From the NCBI GenBank assembly GCA_964020085.1, contig OZ026595.1, positions 21,206,653-21,270,652 on the forward strand: a DNA stretch of 64,000 nucleotides, read 5' to 3'. The notes beneath the pieces were generated by a model. It did not search any database. It saw only the letters and a program-made list of their open reading frames with translations, and was not told the origin of the DNA. This DNA comes from Micromussa lordhowensis. Lineage: Eukaryota > Cnidaria > Anthozoa > Scleractinia > Lobophylliidae. Positions 1 to 11,608 of the stretch are shown piece after piece. The translations under genes and the position numbers were made by a program. How positions within the stretch are numbered: position 1 is the first letter of the stretch; the number at the start of each line of letters is the position of its first letter.

Positions 1-332
1 CACTTTCAATGGTTTTCAGTCAAAGACAAGCATTGATTGATATTCGCTCTACAGTGCACCGGCATGGTCTCTAAATTGTAAAGCTTGACAGTCAAATCGA
101 CTTCGCATTTGAAGTTCGAATCGCGTTGACTTCTAATTCGATAAGCCTATTTCGGGCGAAAAGTCGAAAATGATGCAGAAAACCACACATACAGGAAACA
201 TGTGTACACAAATATAATCGTGATGCGATATATGGACAACAAAACAATTGGGAAAGGAATTCGTTTTATAATGTTTCTTCAATCGGAGTTCTCTCATGAG
301 ATAACACGTTGCATTTGCATCAACATAATTAG

Positions 333-670
333 ATTGTCAGGTCGGTCTTGTTATGGTAAGCGGTGCAATCTTCGATGAACAAATCAGTGCCTCTTCAGAG
401 TGGAATGACGATCACGCCGCCAGTCAGGGCAGATTATTCCTCCAAGAGTCTGGAAGAAAACAGGGAGCTTGGTCAGCTGGCAGTGGAGATGTTTCTAATC
501 CATGGCTGCAGGTTGACCTGGGCAACATGCATACTAGAGTGACAGTCGTAGCTACACAAGGAAGAAATTCTGAGACATATAACCAGTGGGTCAAAAAGTA
601 CAAGCTGCAGTACAGTAATGATGGACAGAGCTTCGTATACTACCGTGAACGCGGGCAAAGCAGCAACAAG
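333..670 (+). CDS. exon: first F5/8 type C (discoidin) domain, N-terminal part
   Basis: The exon starts in phase 1 after an AG at 331-332 and ends in phase 0 at AAG|GTAACT. The reading includes the discoidin hallmarks ISASSEW, GAWSAG, PWLQVDLG, QGR and KYKLQYSNDG. Starting at 333 rather than at the ATG at 353 gives CQVGLVM, which parallels CQGPLGM in the second domain. Confidence 0.85.
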
Positions 671-1044
671 GTAACTATCTTTCCATATCACTCCATCAAA
701 TATTTACGCTTGCAAACAATTGCACAACTTGACCGAAAATGCCCCAGCTAAAACTGGGGAATATCCGAGAATTTATCTGAAAAGGTCCGACGTATTGCAA
801 AAAATATTTGACCTTGGAAAGCATAATTTCGCGCCAAATGTAGGTTATTATTTATTTTTCCTATAAAAGATAATCTAACTTATTTAAAGGGGAAAAATCG
901 GCTAAGGGGTTGACTCTGCTTAACAAAGTTTTGTTTACCTCAAGTTAATAAATTGGCAATTCAAAGTCGTTTTTCATGATGACAGCAGGAACCACAAGGA
1001 AATAAAGGAGCCTTGCAACTTTTAATGTAATTTGACTGTTTTAG

Positions 1045-1183
1045 GAACTTACTGGAAACGTCGATAAGGATACGGTTGTTTCTCATGCACTAACTCCACA
1101 AATTATGGCTCGCTTCTTCCGGTTCCGACCGCGCACTTTTCAAGAACGCGTATCAATGAGGGTGGAGCTCTATGGCTGTTCAG
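1045..1183 (+). CDS. exon: first F5/8C domain, C-terminal part
   Basis: This 139-nt exon runs from phase 0 to phase 1 between TTTTAG and GTGCGT. It reads ELTGNVDKDTVVSHAL and ends ...SMRVELYGC, the usual end of an F5/8C domain with its closing cysteine. It is too short to show as a stand-alone ORF. Confidence 0.85.
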
Positions 1184-1249
1184 GTGCGTGAAGAGATTCC
1201 CGTGTTAACACTTGTCCTGGAAATTTTCACGTTTTATTACAAACAATAA

Positions 1250-1437
1250 ATAGGCCATTTCCGAGTTCCCTTGTGCCTCTGTTTCAAAACGAGTCTAAGT
1301 GCGAAACCATTCATATGAAAATGAGTTCCGCTTACAGGTTCATTTTCATGCAAATTAAACTCATTTTCATAAGAAAGGTTTCGCACTTAGACTCGTTTTG
1401 AAACAGAGGCACAAGGGAACTCGGAAATGGCCTATTG
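1250..1437. mobile_element. palindromic MITE, TAGGCCATTTCCGAG family
   Basis: Two nearly perfect arms of about 57 bp start TAGGCCATTTCCGAG and close CTCGGAAATGGCCTA, with an AT-rich centre containing CATTTTCAT repeats. It lies in the intron between 1183 and 1739. A diverged copy lies at 39190-39360. There is no coding capacity. Confidence 0.85.
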
Positions 1438-1738
1438 CAGTCACCTTTCTTTCCAACTTAAGTTGCTTCACATTCAGTAATATCGATATCTTATTTGATA
1501 TGACCAGCTGGCCAGCTCAAACAAAATAGAGTGTTTGGTCAAGTTTTAAGTAAGGACCTTACTTTCAATTGTTTCCAAGTATTATTTCAAGGGCGAATCG
1601 TGGACCTCTTTAAAAAAAAATTGATTTAACAGTGCTTAGGAGCAACTCGAGGGGCAGTTGCCAGGTAATTTTCTGCATATCACTTTTCTAATAAGTGCCC
1701 TAAAGATTTATTTCCTTGCATTTATTGCTATTCCACAG

Positions 1739-2082
1739 AAAAATTACACTGTCAGGGACCTCTTGGTATGGAAAACCGTTTGATTTCAGACAATAAAATA
1801 ACTGCCTCTTCACAGCATGTTGGTAATCATGCGGCCAGCCGGGCAAGACTTCATTTAAAAACATCTGGCAGCAGAAAAGGAGCTTGGTCAGCCGGCACTA
1901 ACAGTGCGCAGCAATGGCTTCAGATTGACCTTGGTAGTGAGCACACTAGGGTGACAGGGATAGCGACACAAGGTAGACATTCTAATACACGTAGCCAGTG
2001 GGTGTTGACGTACAAGCTTGAGTACAGTAATGATGGAACGAGCTTCCAATACTACAAGCAGCAAGGAGAAACCAGCGACAAG
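1739..2082 (+). CDS. exon: second F5/8C (discoidin) domain, N-terminal part
   Basis: The exon starts in phase 1 after CCACAG and ends in phase 0 at AAG|GTACTG. It reads CQGPLGMENRLISDNKITAS, then GAWSAGTNSAQQWLQIDLGS and YKLEYSNDG, a second full discoidin start. It has the same phases as the exon at 333, which points to tandem duplication of a two-exon module. Confidence 0.88.
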
Positions 2083-2804
2083 GTACTGGAGAATTACAAT
2101 GTATTCCATTGAAGCACACATGAAAGGAGCTCAGTCGTGGCATTTAGAGTTTTCGCGTACAAAATTACCTTTAATTGACGAAAACCCGAAAATAGTAGTT
2201 TACTAAGATATAAAAACAACAACGAGATAATAATAAACCATAAAGGTACATTCATGGTTTTAAAGGATGAAGAAGATTAACACGGATTACAAATGAACAA
2301 CTTGAAAAATTTAAGCTAAACTTTTTAAGTAGCTCGTTTAACTTCCTGAATACCATTTGGGTAACCAATTCTCGCTCGCTAATCGGCTTTGTGCTTATCA
2401 TGTCATCCCTCGTCGTGCCCCGCAAGACACCTAAGGACACACATGCGCTTTATACCTAAGAGAAATTTGGCCTGTGCCAAACCAGTAAATACTGCCTTTT
2501 TTACTAACCAGGAATTATGTAATTCCACGTAATGATTACAAAAACTGTTTCATCTCGTTATCTGTTCATTTCTGTTAATTTGATGCTATCTTACAGTAAC
2601 TCTTAAAATCAAGTCGTGATTTATCATGAGTCCGTCCGTGTAAGTATTTCAAATAAATCGAGCCCGGTTGAAAAATTTGCAGATTTTCCTGTTAGATCAG
2701 TAAGTCTGATTCTTAAAAGTAATAAAATCTTTTTTTCAGTAAATCAGTCATGTTTCAGAATGAGATTTTGATTCGAAAATTAATTTGCCGTGTTACTGTT
2801 TTAG

Positions 2805-2943
2805 GAATTTAATGGCAACGAAGATCAGGACACTCCTGTTTACCATACACTCGCCCCACCGATAACAGCTCGTTACATTCGCTTTCAACCACTCACTTGG
2901 CATGGACACATATCAATGAGGGCGGAGCTCTATGGTTGTCCAG
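2805..2943 (+). CDS. exon: second F5/8C domain, C-terminal part
   Basis: This 139-nt exon has the same length and phases as 1045-1183. It reads EFNGNEDQDTPVYHTLAP and ends SMRAELYGCP before GTACTG. It completes the second discoidin domain. Confidence 0.87.
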
Positions 2944-2987
2944 GTACTGTAGGTATCTGTTGAAGTGAACATTTTCAGATTGACCAT

Positions 2988-3125
2988 CCTTCCCGGGAGG
3001 GAACTCCAATATAAAAAGGACGGCGGTGCTCGTAGGAAATTTTGAAAAGAATCCCTAAGAGGTACTAAGATCTTCTTTTGTGGAGGTACTTATTCTAAAA
3101 CAACACATTTACACAAAGCGCCAAC
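2988..3125. repeat. interspersed repeat, copy of the 16661-16939 element
   Basis: The stretch CCAATATAAAAAGGACGGC, followed by AGGAAATTTTGAAAAGAA and AAGAGGTACTAAGATC, matches the left part of the element at 16661-16939. It lies in an intron and is non-coding. Confidence 0.6.
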
Positions 3126-3413
3126 GAAACCAGTCGAAACTTCAAGAAACTCTGGCAAACATCTTGCAACCAAAGTAAACTGTTATCTAATTACAGAAAG
3201 CCCTTAGAAATAGAGCTGTTTAAAGGCATGAGAGATCATGACCATTTCGTACGCTAGTGCTGCTAAGGCAGTTGCTAAAATTAAGAAGCCTGAAAATGAC
3301 AAGTTCAGGCTTTTTTCGTGACTAAAGATCTGTTGAAATAACTACATTTGAATACTTACTGTTTTGAACATATTGTGATATAATCTTTACTCTGTTCTCC
3401 CATTTCGTTTAAG

Positions 3414-3443
3414 CTTCAGTGACACAATTATTTGACAGTGCAG
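3414..3443 (+). CDS. 30-nt linker exon
   Basis: A phase 1-1 mini-exon lies between TTTAAG and GTAAAG. It reads SVTQLFDSAG, a low-complexity linker. The phase fits both neighbours. Inferred from splice signals only. Confidence 0.5.
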
Positions 3444-4424
3444 GTAAAGTTGCATTATTTCACTGAAGAAAAAATAAACATAAGCATTTTGAAAACGGGT
3501 GTAGATAGTATGTATAAAGGTAATTAAACTAACCTGAGGTCCGTATTGGGAAAATTTTGGCTGACTTTACATTGTACTTCACAAGTTTACGGACCGATCA
3601 CGCAGGTGGATCAAGTAGTAGGCGAGATCCTTAAACGTGAAATAAAAGAACGAGACCAATATTCCCCAATTCCGACCAAACAAGCTTTACCAAATAAACC
3701 AGTACACCCTTGAGGTCTAGAAAAACTGCTAGTGAACATTCAGCATAAAAGTGCATTATTTTCTCAGAAAAACGAATATATGCTTCATCTTCTATTCAGT
3801 TTATATTATAGCAGTAAAAAGCAAAAATAGTTGCAATTGCGAAGGAGTAGTGATTAGTTGCTCTGACAACATCCGGAACATAAATGCTCTATAATTTCCA
3901 ACCGCGCACCTATTAAACAAAACGCATGCCAATTTCTTATAACTGGTATTCAGCAGCTAATATATTCTAAACTTTGATAAGTTTTATTATAATGCATGGC
4001 TCTTAAAAAGTCTGCGGATAATAAAAAGACGTCCTCATCCATTGATGGCCACTTGGCTCGTATGCAGACTTTACCCTACCTTTACCTTACCTTATCCATT
4101 GCAACTCGCTAAAGTTGAGTAAAAGTTTGTGATTTTTCGTCTAATTCCTTAAGGTTAAGTTGAAGTTGTTCTTATACATAAAAGGTTACTGTTGTCTTGC
4201 AAACAATGCGTTAACAAAGAAACTCGACGGAACTAATCCAAAAGCGGTCCGTCTTAAGAGGTCCTATTAAAAATTCTGACCACTCAGTAAACCAATCAGA
4301 ATTTTCCTTTTCATCAGTAACCACGATGAGTTGAACCAATTTGCCATATAATAAATATCATCTTAGCATAAATGATAACACCTATACAGTATATATACAT
4401 CTTTTTGTATGCTTTCATGTTTAG

Positions 4425-4472
4425 TGTCAAAGAGTCGCAGTATCATCCCGACCCAAACCCCTGACTCTGGAG
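4425..4472 (+). CDS. 48-nt linker exon
   Basis: A phase 1-1 exon lies between TTTAG and GTAAGG. It reads VSKSRSIIPTQTPDSG, a Ser/Thr/Pro linker ahead of the lectin exon. The donor is strong. Confidence 0.6.
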
Positions 4473-4733
4473 GTAAGGTGTATACATTTCTTGGCATATT
4501 TTTGTTTACTTTTGAATATTGTGTACTTCAGACCTTCACGTTCAAACATCTTAAAAATCTTAAAAACTAGAACACTATATCTGAATCAATATTATGTTCA
4601 CATAAATGTACTTAGGGCTATGTATAGACACCGATCTAGAACCCTACTCTCCCCCATCCGGCCCTGCCCCCAAAGGAACAAGAAAAAACGAAACCTAAAC
4701 CACTTTATTACCATTCCACTGTTTATCTATTAG

Positions 4734-5201
4734 ACTTGAGTGTTTGTGCCCTGACTTTGACCGGCGCTTGTTTTTATCCTTATCGTCAAGGACAATGGAT
4801 TTATTGGAATGGCCATTACTACAGTTACGAAGAAAATTCGGCTGCAAATTCCTGGTATGCAGCCGAGGGCGTTTGTAGGGAACATGGTGACACTGTTCAT
4901 TTGGCATCAATACACAATCAACAAGAAAACAGCTTCATAACATCACTCTCCTCAGACGAAGGTGAACAATGGATAGGTCTTACTGATGACATTACTCCAT
5001 CGAATTCATTTCGGTGGATCGACAGGTCACCATATGAAGGGTTTACGAACTGGGCGCCAAATGAACCAAACCACGCAACAATAGATGAGGACTGTGGAGC
5101 AATGAAACCAGATGGAACCTGGATGGACGTGGCTTGTAAAAAGCAAAGACTGACAGGTGTCATGGGCTTCGACAGAAGAGCATTCACATGTAAAACGTCT
5201 G
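4734..5201 (+). CDS. exon: C-type lectin-like domain (CTLD)
   Basis: This 468-nt phase 1-1 exon lies between TATTAG and GTAAGA. It contains WYAAEGVC, LASIHNQQEN, QWIGLTDD, FTNWAPNEPNH, EDCGAM and a closing FTCK. WIGL, the EPN triplet (Ca2+ site 2, mannose-type specificity in the family) and the four core cysteines are visible. The usual WND is WMD. An extra N-terminal cysteine pair suggests the long-form CTLD. Confidence 0.92.
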
Positions 5202-5679
5202 GTAAGAATATGTACAAACGGTTTGTGTTTAAACAACTTATAGTCAATTGTTGAATTAGGACACATCTCGGGTCGAGGAATAGTGGTTGAGGAGAATGTG
5301 TACAAGGGTCAACGCGTGTCGTCCGTTCATTGTTATCCAAAGGTACCCATCAAGCTCGTTAGTAATCACTGAATGAGGACAAACAGCAGCAATCAATTTA
5401 CAGGACTGAAAATTGCACACAAGGAATATCGAACGGTACTTGATAATTAAAGTATAACAAACATCAGAGACAGTGAAATTAGCTGCAGGGATCAATATCT
5501 TTTTCAGTTTCCTCCGTCGTCAGTGTGTTTGTTAATAGTTTCCTTTTTGCCGAACGTTAGTAAAATTGATGGCCGATTATGAGCCCATTTGAAATGATAA
5601 CGACAGGCAAACAAATGAATGTCACCGAAATTATAGACATAGGATGTGATGTATAATTTACATTTTTTTAACTGCTCAG

Positions 5680-5723
5680 GAAATACAGTGAACTATGGTA
5701 CCGCGCCATCGGCACAAGAAAGG
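5680..5723 (+). CDS. 44-nt linker exon
   Basis: A phase 1-to-0 exon lies between GCTCAG and GTAAGC. It reads GNTVNYGTAPSAQER and changes the phase to fit the large exon that follows. Confidence 0.55.
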
Positions 5724-5837
5724 GTAAGCATTCCGGCAATATCGCATAGCAAAAAAGACAGTTATAAACGGTAGGAACCAAAAATCAAAAGCTGATCAAT
5801 TAATACAATTACATTATTTTATGCCTTTATTATCTAG

Positions 5838-8800
5838 ATAAACGAAGTACACCAACTAACAATGTCAATTGCCGATCTTACGTCGACTGGTCAATCCATC
5901 AAAGTCATATTTTTTACTGGTCTCAATCATATTGCTCCAAATGACAAGTTCACTTCCACGGCTGAAAAAGTTCAATACGGGGCTCGCTTGAAATTTGGGG
6001 GATATGTGCAGATGACGTCACAGCAATTGGCTCCTCTAAACTTCAAAAGGCGCCGTGATGCGACGTACGTCAGGAGTGTTACGGTAGCAGATCCAGACGA
6101 CGACCTTAGCGGGGTAGCTGATTTGGATGGAGTTGTTGACAAAATAGAAATTCCGCATTATTCAAACATCCAAATTGCATCTGCTTTTTCTATTGAATTC
6201 TGGATACGACCCAGGACAATACCCGTTGATTCAACTCCCATCGCCTTATTTCTCAAATCATCTGATACATCTGGCTCTATTAGCTTAAATTTAAACCAAA
6301 ATGGCTCTCTCACGTTCTCTGCAACTCCAAGTACTGGAACTCCATCGATCTGTACAACAGATATTACGGACGACACTAATAAAGTTCGAGTCCTGGAATT
6401 TCTCCACATAGCGGTGACTGGAAGAGTTGGTAGGTCTCTCATGATAGCAGTCAATGGAGAATCTACCTGTCAGAAAACAGCCTGGGAAGGCATGACCGTC
6501 TTGCCTGCCTCAAGCGAGGGAACGCTAGTGTTTGGAGAGAACGCACTCGATTCAAGGTCACTGAAGAGGTTTGATGGCCAAATAAGCAATATTCAACTAT
6601 TCAGTACAGAGAGAACAGAGGAAGAGATCGAAGAAAGCATTCGGCAAACGAATCCAACAGCTGATCGTAGTGTTGGCTTCTGGTCACTAAGACAGTCAGA
6701 CAGTCAGACGAAATTAAAGTGGTTCATTTGAAGGTTTTGGAGGAGTATGATCCCCCATTAACTGGCTATCCAGTAGAGGTAGTGGTTCGAAATCAAGACA
6801 TTTACATAGTTCGTATTACGGAAGAGAACCACGTCGTAGCAAAAAAAATTGCACTCAGTGCCGATAAAAGAACAATTTTACCTGTTCGTGGGAACCAAAG
6901 AGTCATAGAATCAAGCCAAGCAGAGAAGGGCTGCCTAGCGGTATCCCAGGACCAAGGCCGAAATCGCTTGATCATTGTAGAATGTTTAGCGGAAGACCAA
7001 GTTCCGGGAGCTATGCGTTTTAAATGGAATTTATTTGAAATAGATACACAAGGACAAATAACACCTACGACACAAGACAGTGGTAGAGGCTCTTTACTTG
7101 TTACAGGCATAGGAAGTCTCGATACGCGGCTTTCTGCTAACATTGTTAATAATCACCTCTTACTTACGGCCGGTACAACCTCAGGCGCTTCTACTTTTTT
7201 CTTGGACATAACACTCGATGCCAACGGTTTTCCGTCGATTTCAGTAAACGAAATGGCGGTACAGCCTGTTGGCCCAGAGGTAGCGGATAGCGGTGCTACT
7301 TATTACGCATATCTTCATAAGGAGAATGATGCAACGTCAAAGCCATTTTTGCGACGCATCCGTCCGGAAAATGGTCGCGCCTCATCTAGCTACATCATTG
7401 ACGTAGTAGATGCTAACCCAGAAACCCTCGTGGCGAACGCCATCAGCGATAACATGCTCGACAATGACTGGTTTTGGTTTTTATTTAAAATCAGCACATT
7501 TAATGGTGGAATTGCCATCCAGAGTGGAGAAAGAATTAACATCCAAACGCCTGACAATAATCCCCAGAACGACAGAGGCTGGAGTGTGGTGAACGGTAAC
7601 TGCGAATCATTACAAGCTTATAAAGAGGGCGAGCTGCTATTAAACTTCTGGATATTTAAAACGGAATCCTGCGATCCGGACAGTGCTAGTGGTTATTCAG
7701 TTGTGTCTGGTGAAATTGGCCCGAATGACTGCATTTTACTTTGGCCGAAAACAGAACAGTTTGAACCTGGCTACTATCACAGCGTTCTCGCTCATCCAAC
7801 AGAAGAAGAAATTCAGAGCGCCAGAGTTAGGTTTGGATCCTGGTTTGGACCATGGCGTATTATGAGTCCCACAGAGACCTCGCCACTCCCACTGCCTCCA
7901 ACGCTTTCACCACCTCTACCACTACCTGCAAACCCACCTCCAAACAATCCAAGAAACGTTAAGGAAGGAAACAAATACTCCCTTCTACATTTTGGGCAAG
8001 GTATTTTTTTGGAACCTCCTTCAGCACAGTCAGGGGTACGAGGAGGTCTTCTTCAGTTTGCTAAAACTACCTTGACACCAGTCATAGTGTCCAACAGCCA
8101 AAGCCCAGCTTTAGTTAAACTGGTCTTTAGAGGTAACGGGGGACATCTGCCTCTTGCGACATTTCCGCACGATGAAAAGGCTAAACTTGAAGTCCTTTTC
8201 AGCACTGTGTACAAAGAGAAAAACTATGCGCAACAAAGGATGACTTCAGGACTATTTTATAGTATCGCATATACTCCACCTTCGGATTTATCATCTCCAG
8301 GAGAGTTTAAAAACCTTGCTCGAATTGGTGGTCTTGGAAGTCTTGAGTATCACAATCCTCCCGCTTCATTTGTATGGTTAATTCCGCCACCATTTAAAAT
8401 ATCTGGTATGTGTGCAGCAATATCCACCCTCTTCCAATTTAGTGATGATACAGCGAGCAATATTGCTCCTAATTCGGTCGCATCCTTGACTGAGGTAGTC
8501 AATAAAGCTGTTGGTCCTGGTACTTTTGGAGAGGGTTTGTGTAAACCATTTGTCTCCGTACACTTTGATGTAGACTTACTACAGAAAATTGGCGAGCGAG
8601 TGCATGCATCACTTATACGCAAGATTCACGACCACCTTCCCAAACCACCACCTGCAAGCACAACCAATAGGCCAGCTATTGGTACTCATTGTTGGCAGGA
8701 ACTTGGCGATCTTCAAGCTTGCGTTTCTTTATCTAACTTAACATTTTGGAATGATAAAGTCCAACATCAAAGAATTAGAGATCGACTCACTCAAGTCTTG

Positions 8801-9094
8801 CGGTCTAAATGGATGAATGATAAAATTTACGAGATACGTCAAGAAGTTGCATCGGACTTACTAATTGACATTGATTCTTACAAGTACTCAGCCTACGGTG
8901 GCATAGCTGTTTTAATTGCCACCAGACTGAGCAGTCCAGAATTTTTAGAAGAATTACTTACCCACGATCAATCTTATATACAGCCCATTTTGGATTCTCA
9001 CCTGAGAGTCTTAGACTTAATTCGACCAGACTTGGGAATCGACGTGAGACAAGACATCATGAGCACACTCCTAGCAAAAGAAATACACCAGCAG
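5838..9094 (+). CDS. large exon: LamG/ConA-like domain, Pro-rich linker, unknown regions; frameshifted
   Basis: The exon opens in phase 0 after TATCTAG (INEVHQLTMSIADL) and runs open to about 6700. Residues encoded around 6100-6690 look like a Laminin_G_3/ConA-like jelly roll: IPHYSNIQIASAFSIEFWIR, LHIAVTGR, a closing RSVGFWSL. Then the frame moves from 0 to 2 across a tandem GACAGTCA duplication, and the rest (about 790 codons) stays open. A Pro-rich hinge at 7869-7960 (TSPLPLPPTLSPPLPLP) separates two unrecognised modules. Cysteines are few. The likely end is CAG|GTTTGT at 9094, in phase 0, matching the next exon; continuing instead hits TAG at 9167-9169 after a second GTAAGC. Confidence 0.75.
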
Positions 9095-9266
9095 GTTTGT
9101 TCAACCTTTAATTTGTTACAGTGTTATTACAATACATATGTAGAATTGCCACCCAAACATGTAAGCTAGAGATTTTGCGACATTGATATTTCAGGTCTGG
9201 AAATCATACTAAAACAATCATTCCCCGAATGAGACAAGATTCACTTCCCCTTCGGCGCATGATGTA

Positions 9267-9629
9267 CAGTGGAACCTCGATATAACAAAGGGCTAAGGGA
9301 CTGGCAAAATATGATCTCTACTTTGCCGCTTTGATTTAACGAACCTCTATGTAACGAAGTCCTCGTTATGACGAACGACATCATTCGCGCAATAGTAGTA
9401 AAATATAAGGAAAACGAACCTCGCGATACAAAGAATCGGAAACCTCGCCGATAGCGAACATATTTAAGTTTGCTCGTCCTCTGGCCCCTCTTCATATCGA
9501 GGTTCCACTGTGTAACGAAGTTTCGTTTCGAAGTTCTTTTCAAAATATTCTTTTCTACTATTAGTGCAAGGAATATCGTTCGTTACAACGAAGACTCGTA
9601 TAGAGATTCGATAAATCGAGCTTCCACTG
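9267..9629. mobile_element. non-autonomous Tc1/mariner-pogo-like element
   Basis: The left end CAGTGGAACCTCGATATAAC and the right end TCGAGCTTCCACTG are inverted and flanked by TA on both sides (9265-9266, 9630-9631). A second copy of the right end (ATATCGAGGTTCCACTG) sits at 9495-9511, so two elements may be nested. It lies in an intron and is non-coding. Confidence 0.7.
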
Positions 9630-10053
9630 TAAAATTTCACAGCGTGTTATACTATTATATAATATATTACTTATATATTATAGTATTATATATTCATGTA
9701 CCGGGTCAAATGGAGGCTAAGGGTGTGCTGACACTTGCCTAAAGTGTCCAACTAGGCTAGTGCAGGGAAGGAGGGTTGGCGTCCCGCTACTCCATTTTTA
9801 GACTGGCTCCAAGCAAGGTCTCGCCACTGCCCCAACTACTACGCAGTCATTGATCCTGTAATCTTCAATCTTATTGCGGCTGGTTATTTACTCTTGCCTT
9901 TATTTTTTTCTAACCTGAAATCCAGTCAACCTTTTCTTTAATGTTTAAAATTTTGGTTTATTTGTTTAAAATTTGTAATGCTATGCTTGGCTGTGTTAAT
10001 GCCCGCCGAAAAACATATTGCAAATACAAACACTGACAATTCTTGTCTTACAG

Positions 10054-10149
10054 CCCTGGCCCCGGTTGTTCAAAGGCTGGATAACGCTATCCACCGGATA
10101 AATCGCTATCCAGCAGATAAGTGTTGACAAAACAAACCATGCTATCCGC

Positions 10150-10186
<37 letters not shown>

Positions 10187-10207
10187 TTTTGAACAACCCA
10201 GGCCAGG
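10054..10207. mobile_element. palindromic MITE (GGTTGTTCAAA / GGATAACGCTATCC) at a splice acceptor
   Basis: The arms GGTTGTTCAAAGGCTGGATA and TATCCACCTTTTGAACAACC enclose inverted CTATCCACCGGATAAATCGC motifs. The outermost bases CCTGGCC and GGCCAGG are also inverted. The element begins directly after the AG at 10052-10053 and ends directly before the ACA that starts the coding frame. Other copies lie near 53050 and 62455. Confidence 0.85.
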
Positions 10208-10830
10208 ACAATAGTGCATTCTCAGGACGAGGAAAAGCAAAGAGATGCTATAAGTATGGCCATTAGCACAATATACGAAGAGAATGTACCAGACGAACTC
10301 CGAATCACAGCCGAAGAAGTTTTTACAGTATTGTCAGCCATATTTTTTTATCCGCCGACAAGTACACAGCTCGGAGTGTTTAGTAACTTCCTTGACTTGA
10401 GAAAGCTCAATGCCTTAGGCGCCCTTGACCCCCGTGTGAAAGTCTTTGTAACAAAGTATCAGAATATTTTCGTTTAAAAAGTCAATCGAGAAATGATTTC
10501 CGAGGTTAATCGAGCCATAAGAGGAAGAAGCCGTTTAGATCTATTTGTAGATAATTTTAGATGGAAACGAAACCCATTGGACCAAAAGTTCAGAGACTTC
10601 CTAACCCTACCTAACATGGACAAAAACATAGTTGAACTGCGCAGAGAACTCGCTGAAGATCTGGAACAAGCAGGATCTAATCCTCTTGTCAAGCCACCAC
10701 CAGGATTTATCGACGAGACACTACGACAAAATCCTCGCTTTGTCAAAGGATTTGCAAATACGTTAAATGTATTAGGAACACTCGCGGCAATCGGGAGTGT
10801 AGCCAAAGAGATCTCCAATCCAGACTACAT
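10202..10830 (+). CDS. exon with in-frame stop, broken by a LINE fragment
   Basis: It is open in one frame from the MITE-derived AG through TIVHSQDEEKQRDAISMAIS and on to YQNIFV. TAA follows at 10475-10477, and the same frame then resumes KVNREMISEVNRAIRGRSRL and stays open to 10916. It is charged and probably helical, then Gly/Ala-rich (LGTLAAIGSVAKEI). From about 10830 the frame is LINE-derived and not native. The product is not recognised. Confidence 0.6.
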
Positions 10831-11190
10831 ACATACATACATATACTTTTTGTTAAGGCAGGTTGGTTTGCGGCAACCTAAAGGCTGGTGGGGACCTGCC
10901 AGAAACTTAAATAAATAAGTTACAAAATTTACAAAAAATTTAAAACTTAACACTAAGTTACAAAAATTTTTAACAAATTAAAAATACAAAAAGTCCGTTT
11001 GTTTTGATGTTATCTGACAGGCTTCTTTTTCAAATTGAATTTGATCCAGTATCCTTGAGGCCTGTCTAAGTTTTTGTTTAAAAAGCTGTTGGGAGGAAGC
11101 ATCCCTGATGGCTTTAGGTATTAAATTCCAAACAATGGGTCCTCTGTACCTTACACTGGCCTTCGGAAAAGTAACATCACAGATATCTTG
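10831..11190 (-). mobile_element. 3' end of a non-LTR retrotransposon
   Basis: The minus strand reads VRYRGPIVWNLIPKAIRD, the usual C-terminal motif of CR1/RTE-class reverse transcriptases. An AT-rich 3' UTR and a tail of TATG repeats (ATACATACATAC on the + strand at 10829-10844) follow. The far boundary near 11180-11205 is uncertain because the host frame resumes there. Confidence 0.65.
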
Positions 11191-11199
11191 TCTGCTGTG

Positions 11200-11608
11200 G
11201 CAACATCCATCGGTGCAGTAGGATCCATAATAGGCACCGCTGTGGGCACCTTCGACTTAGCAAAGGTCTTGACACATGAACTATTTAGATCTAAGACAAT
11301 CTACTTCAACGGTGTTAGAAGGTCCCCGGTAGTGCCTGAGAGATTTCCCACAGTTGCACACATGTTGGCAAGCGAATATAATGTGGACCTGAATAACGAT
11401 GAGAGAATTGGTAACAGGCTTGCTCGTATGATGGAGACAAACGGTTTACCAAGAACATTTTCTACTCTTGGTACTGTTGCTGACGTTATTTTCCTTGGTA
11501 TAAGTAGTTATGACCTCTATAAGGATTTTACCGCAGATAATGTGGATCCTTGGAAAATAGCAGACGACTTCGGGCTCGCGGCGTCGGCTGGAATTGGAGC
11601 AGCTCTTG
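11200..11608 (+). CDS. exon: Gly/Ala-rich hydrophobic segments
   Basis: The frame includes ATSIGAVGSIIGTAVGTFDL, then a soluble stretch (PTVAHMLASEYNVDLNNDER), and ends ASAGIGAAL before GTAGGT in phase 1. The alternation of Gly-rich hydrophobic and amphipathic segments could be membrane-associated; this is inference only. The upstream border is obscured by the LINE fragment. Confidence 0.55.

Noticed and set aside
4918..5340. Minus-strand ORFs of 92-140 codons
   Set aside because: They mirror the C-type lectin exon on the + strand and show no protein motif.
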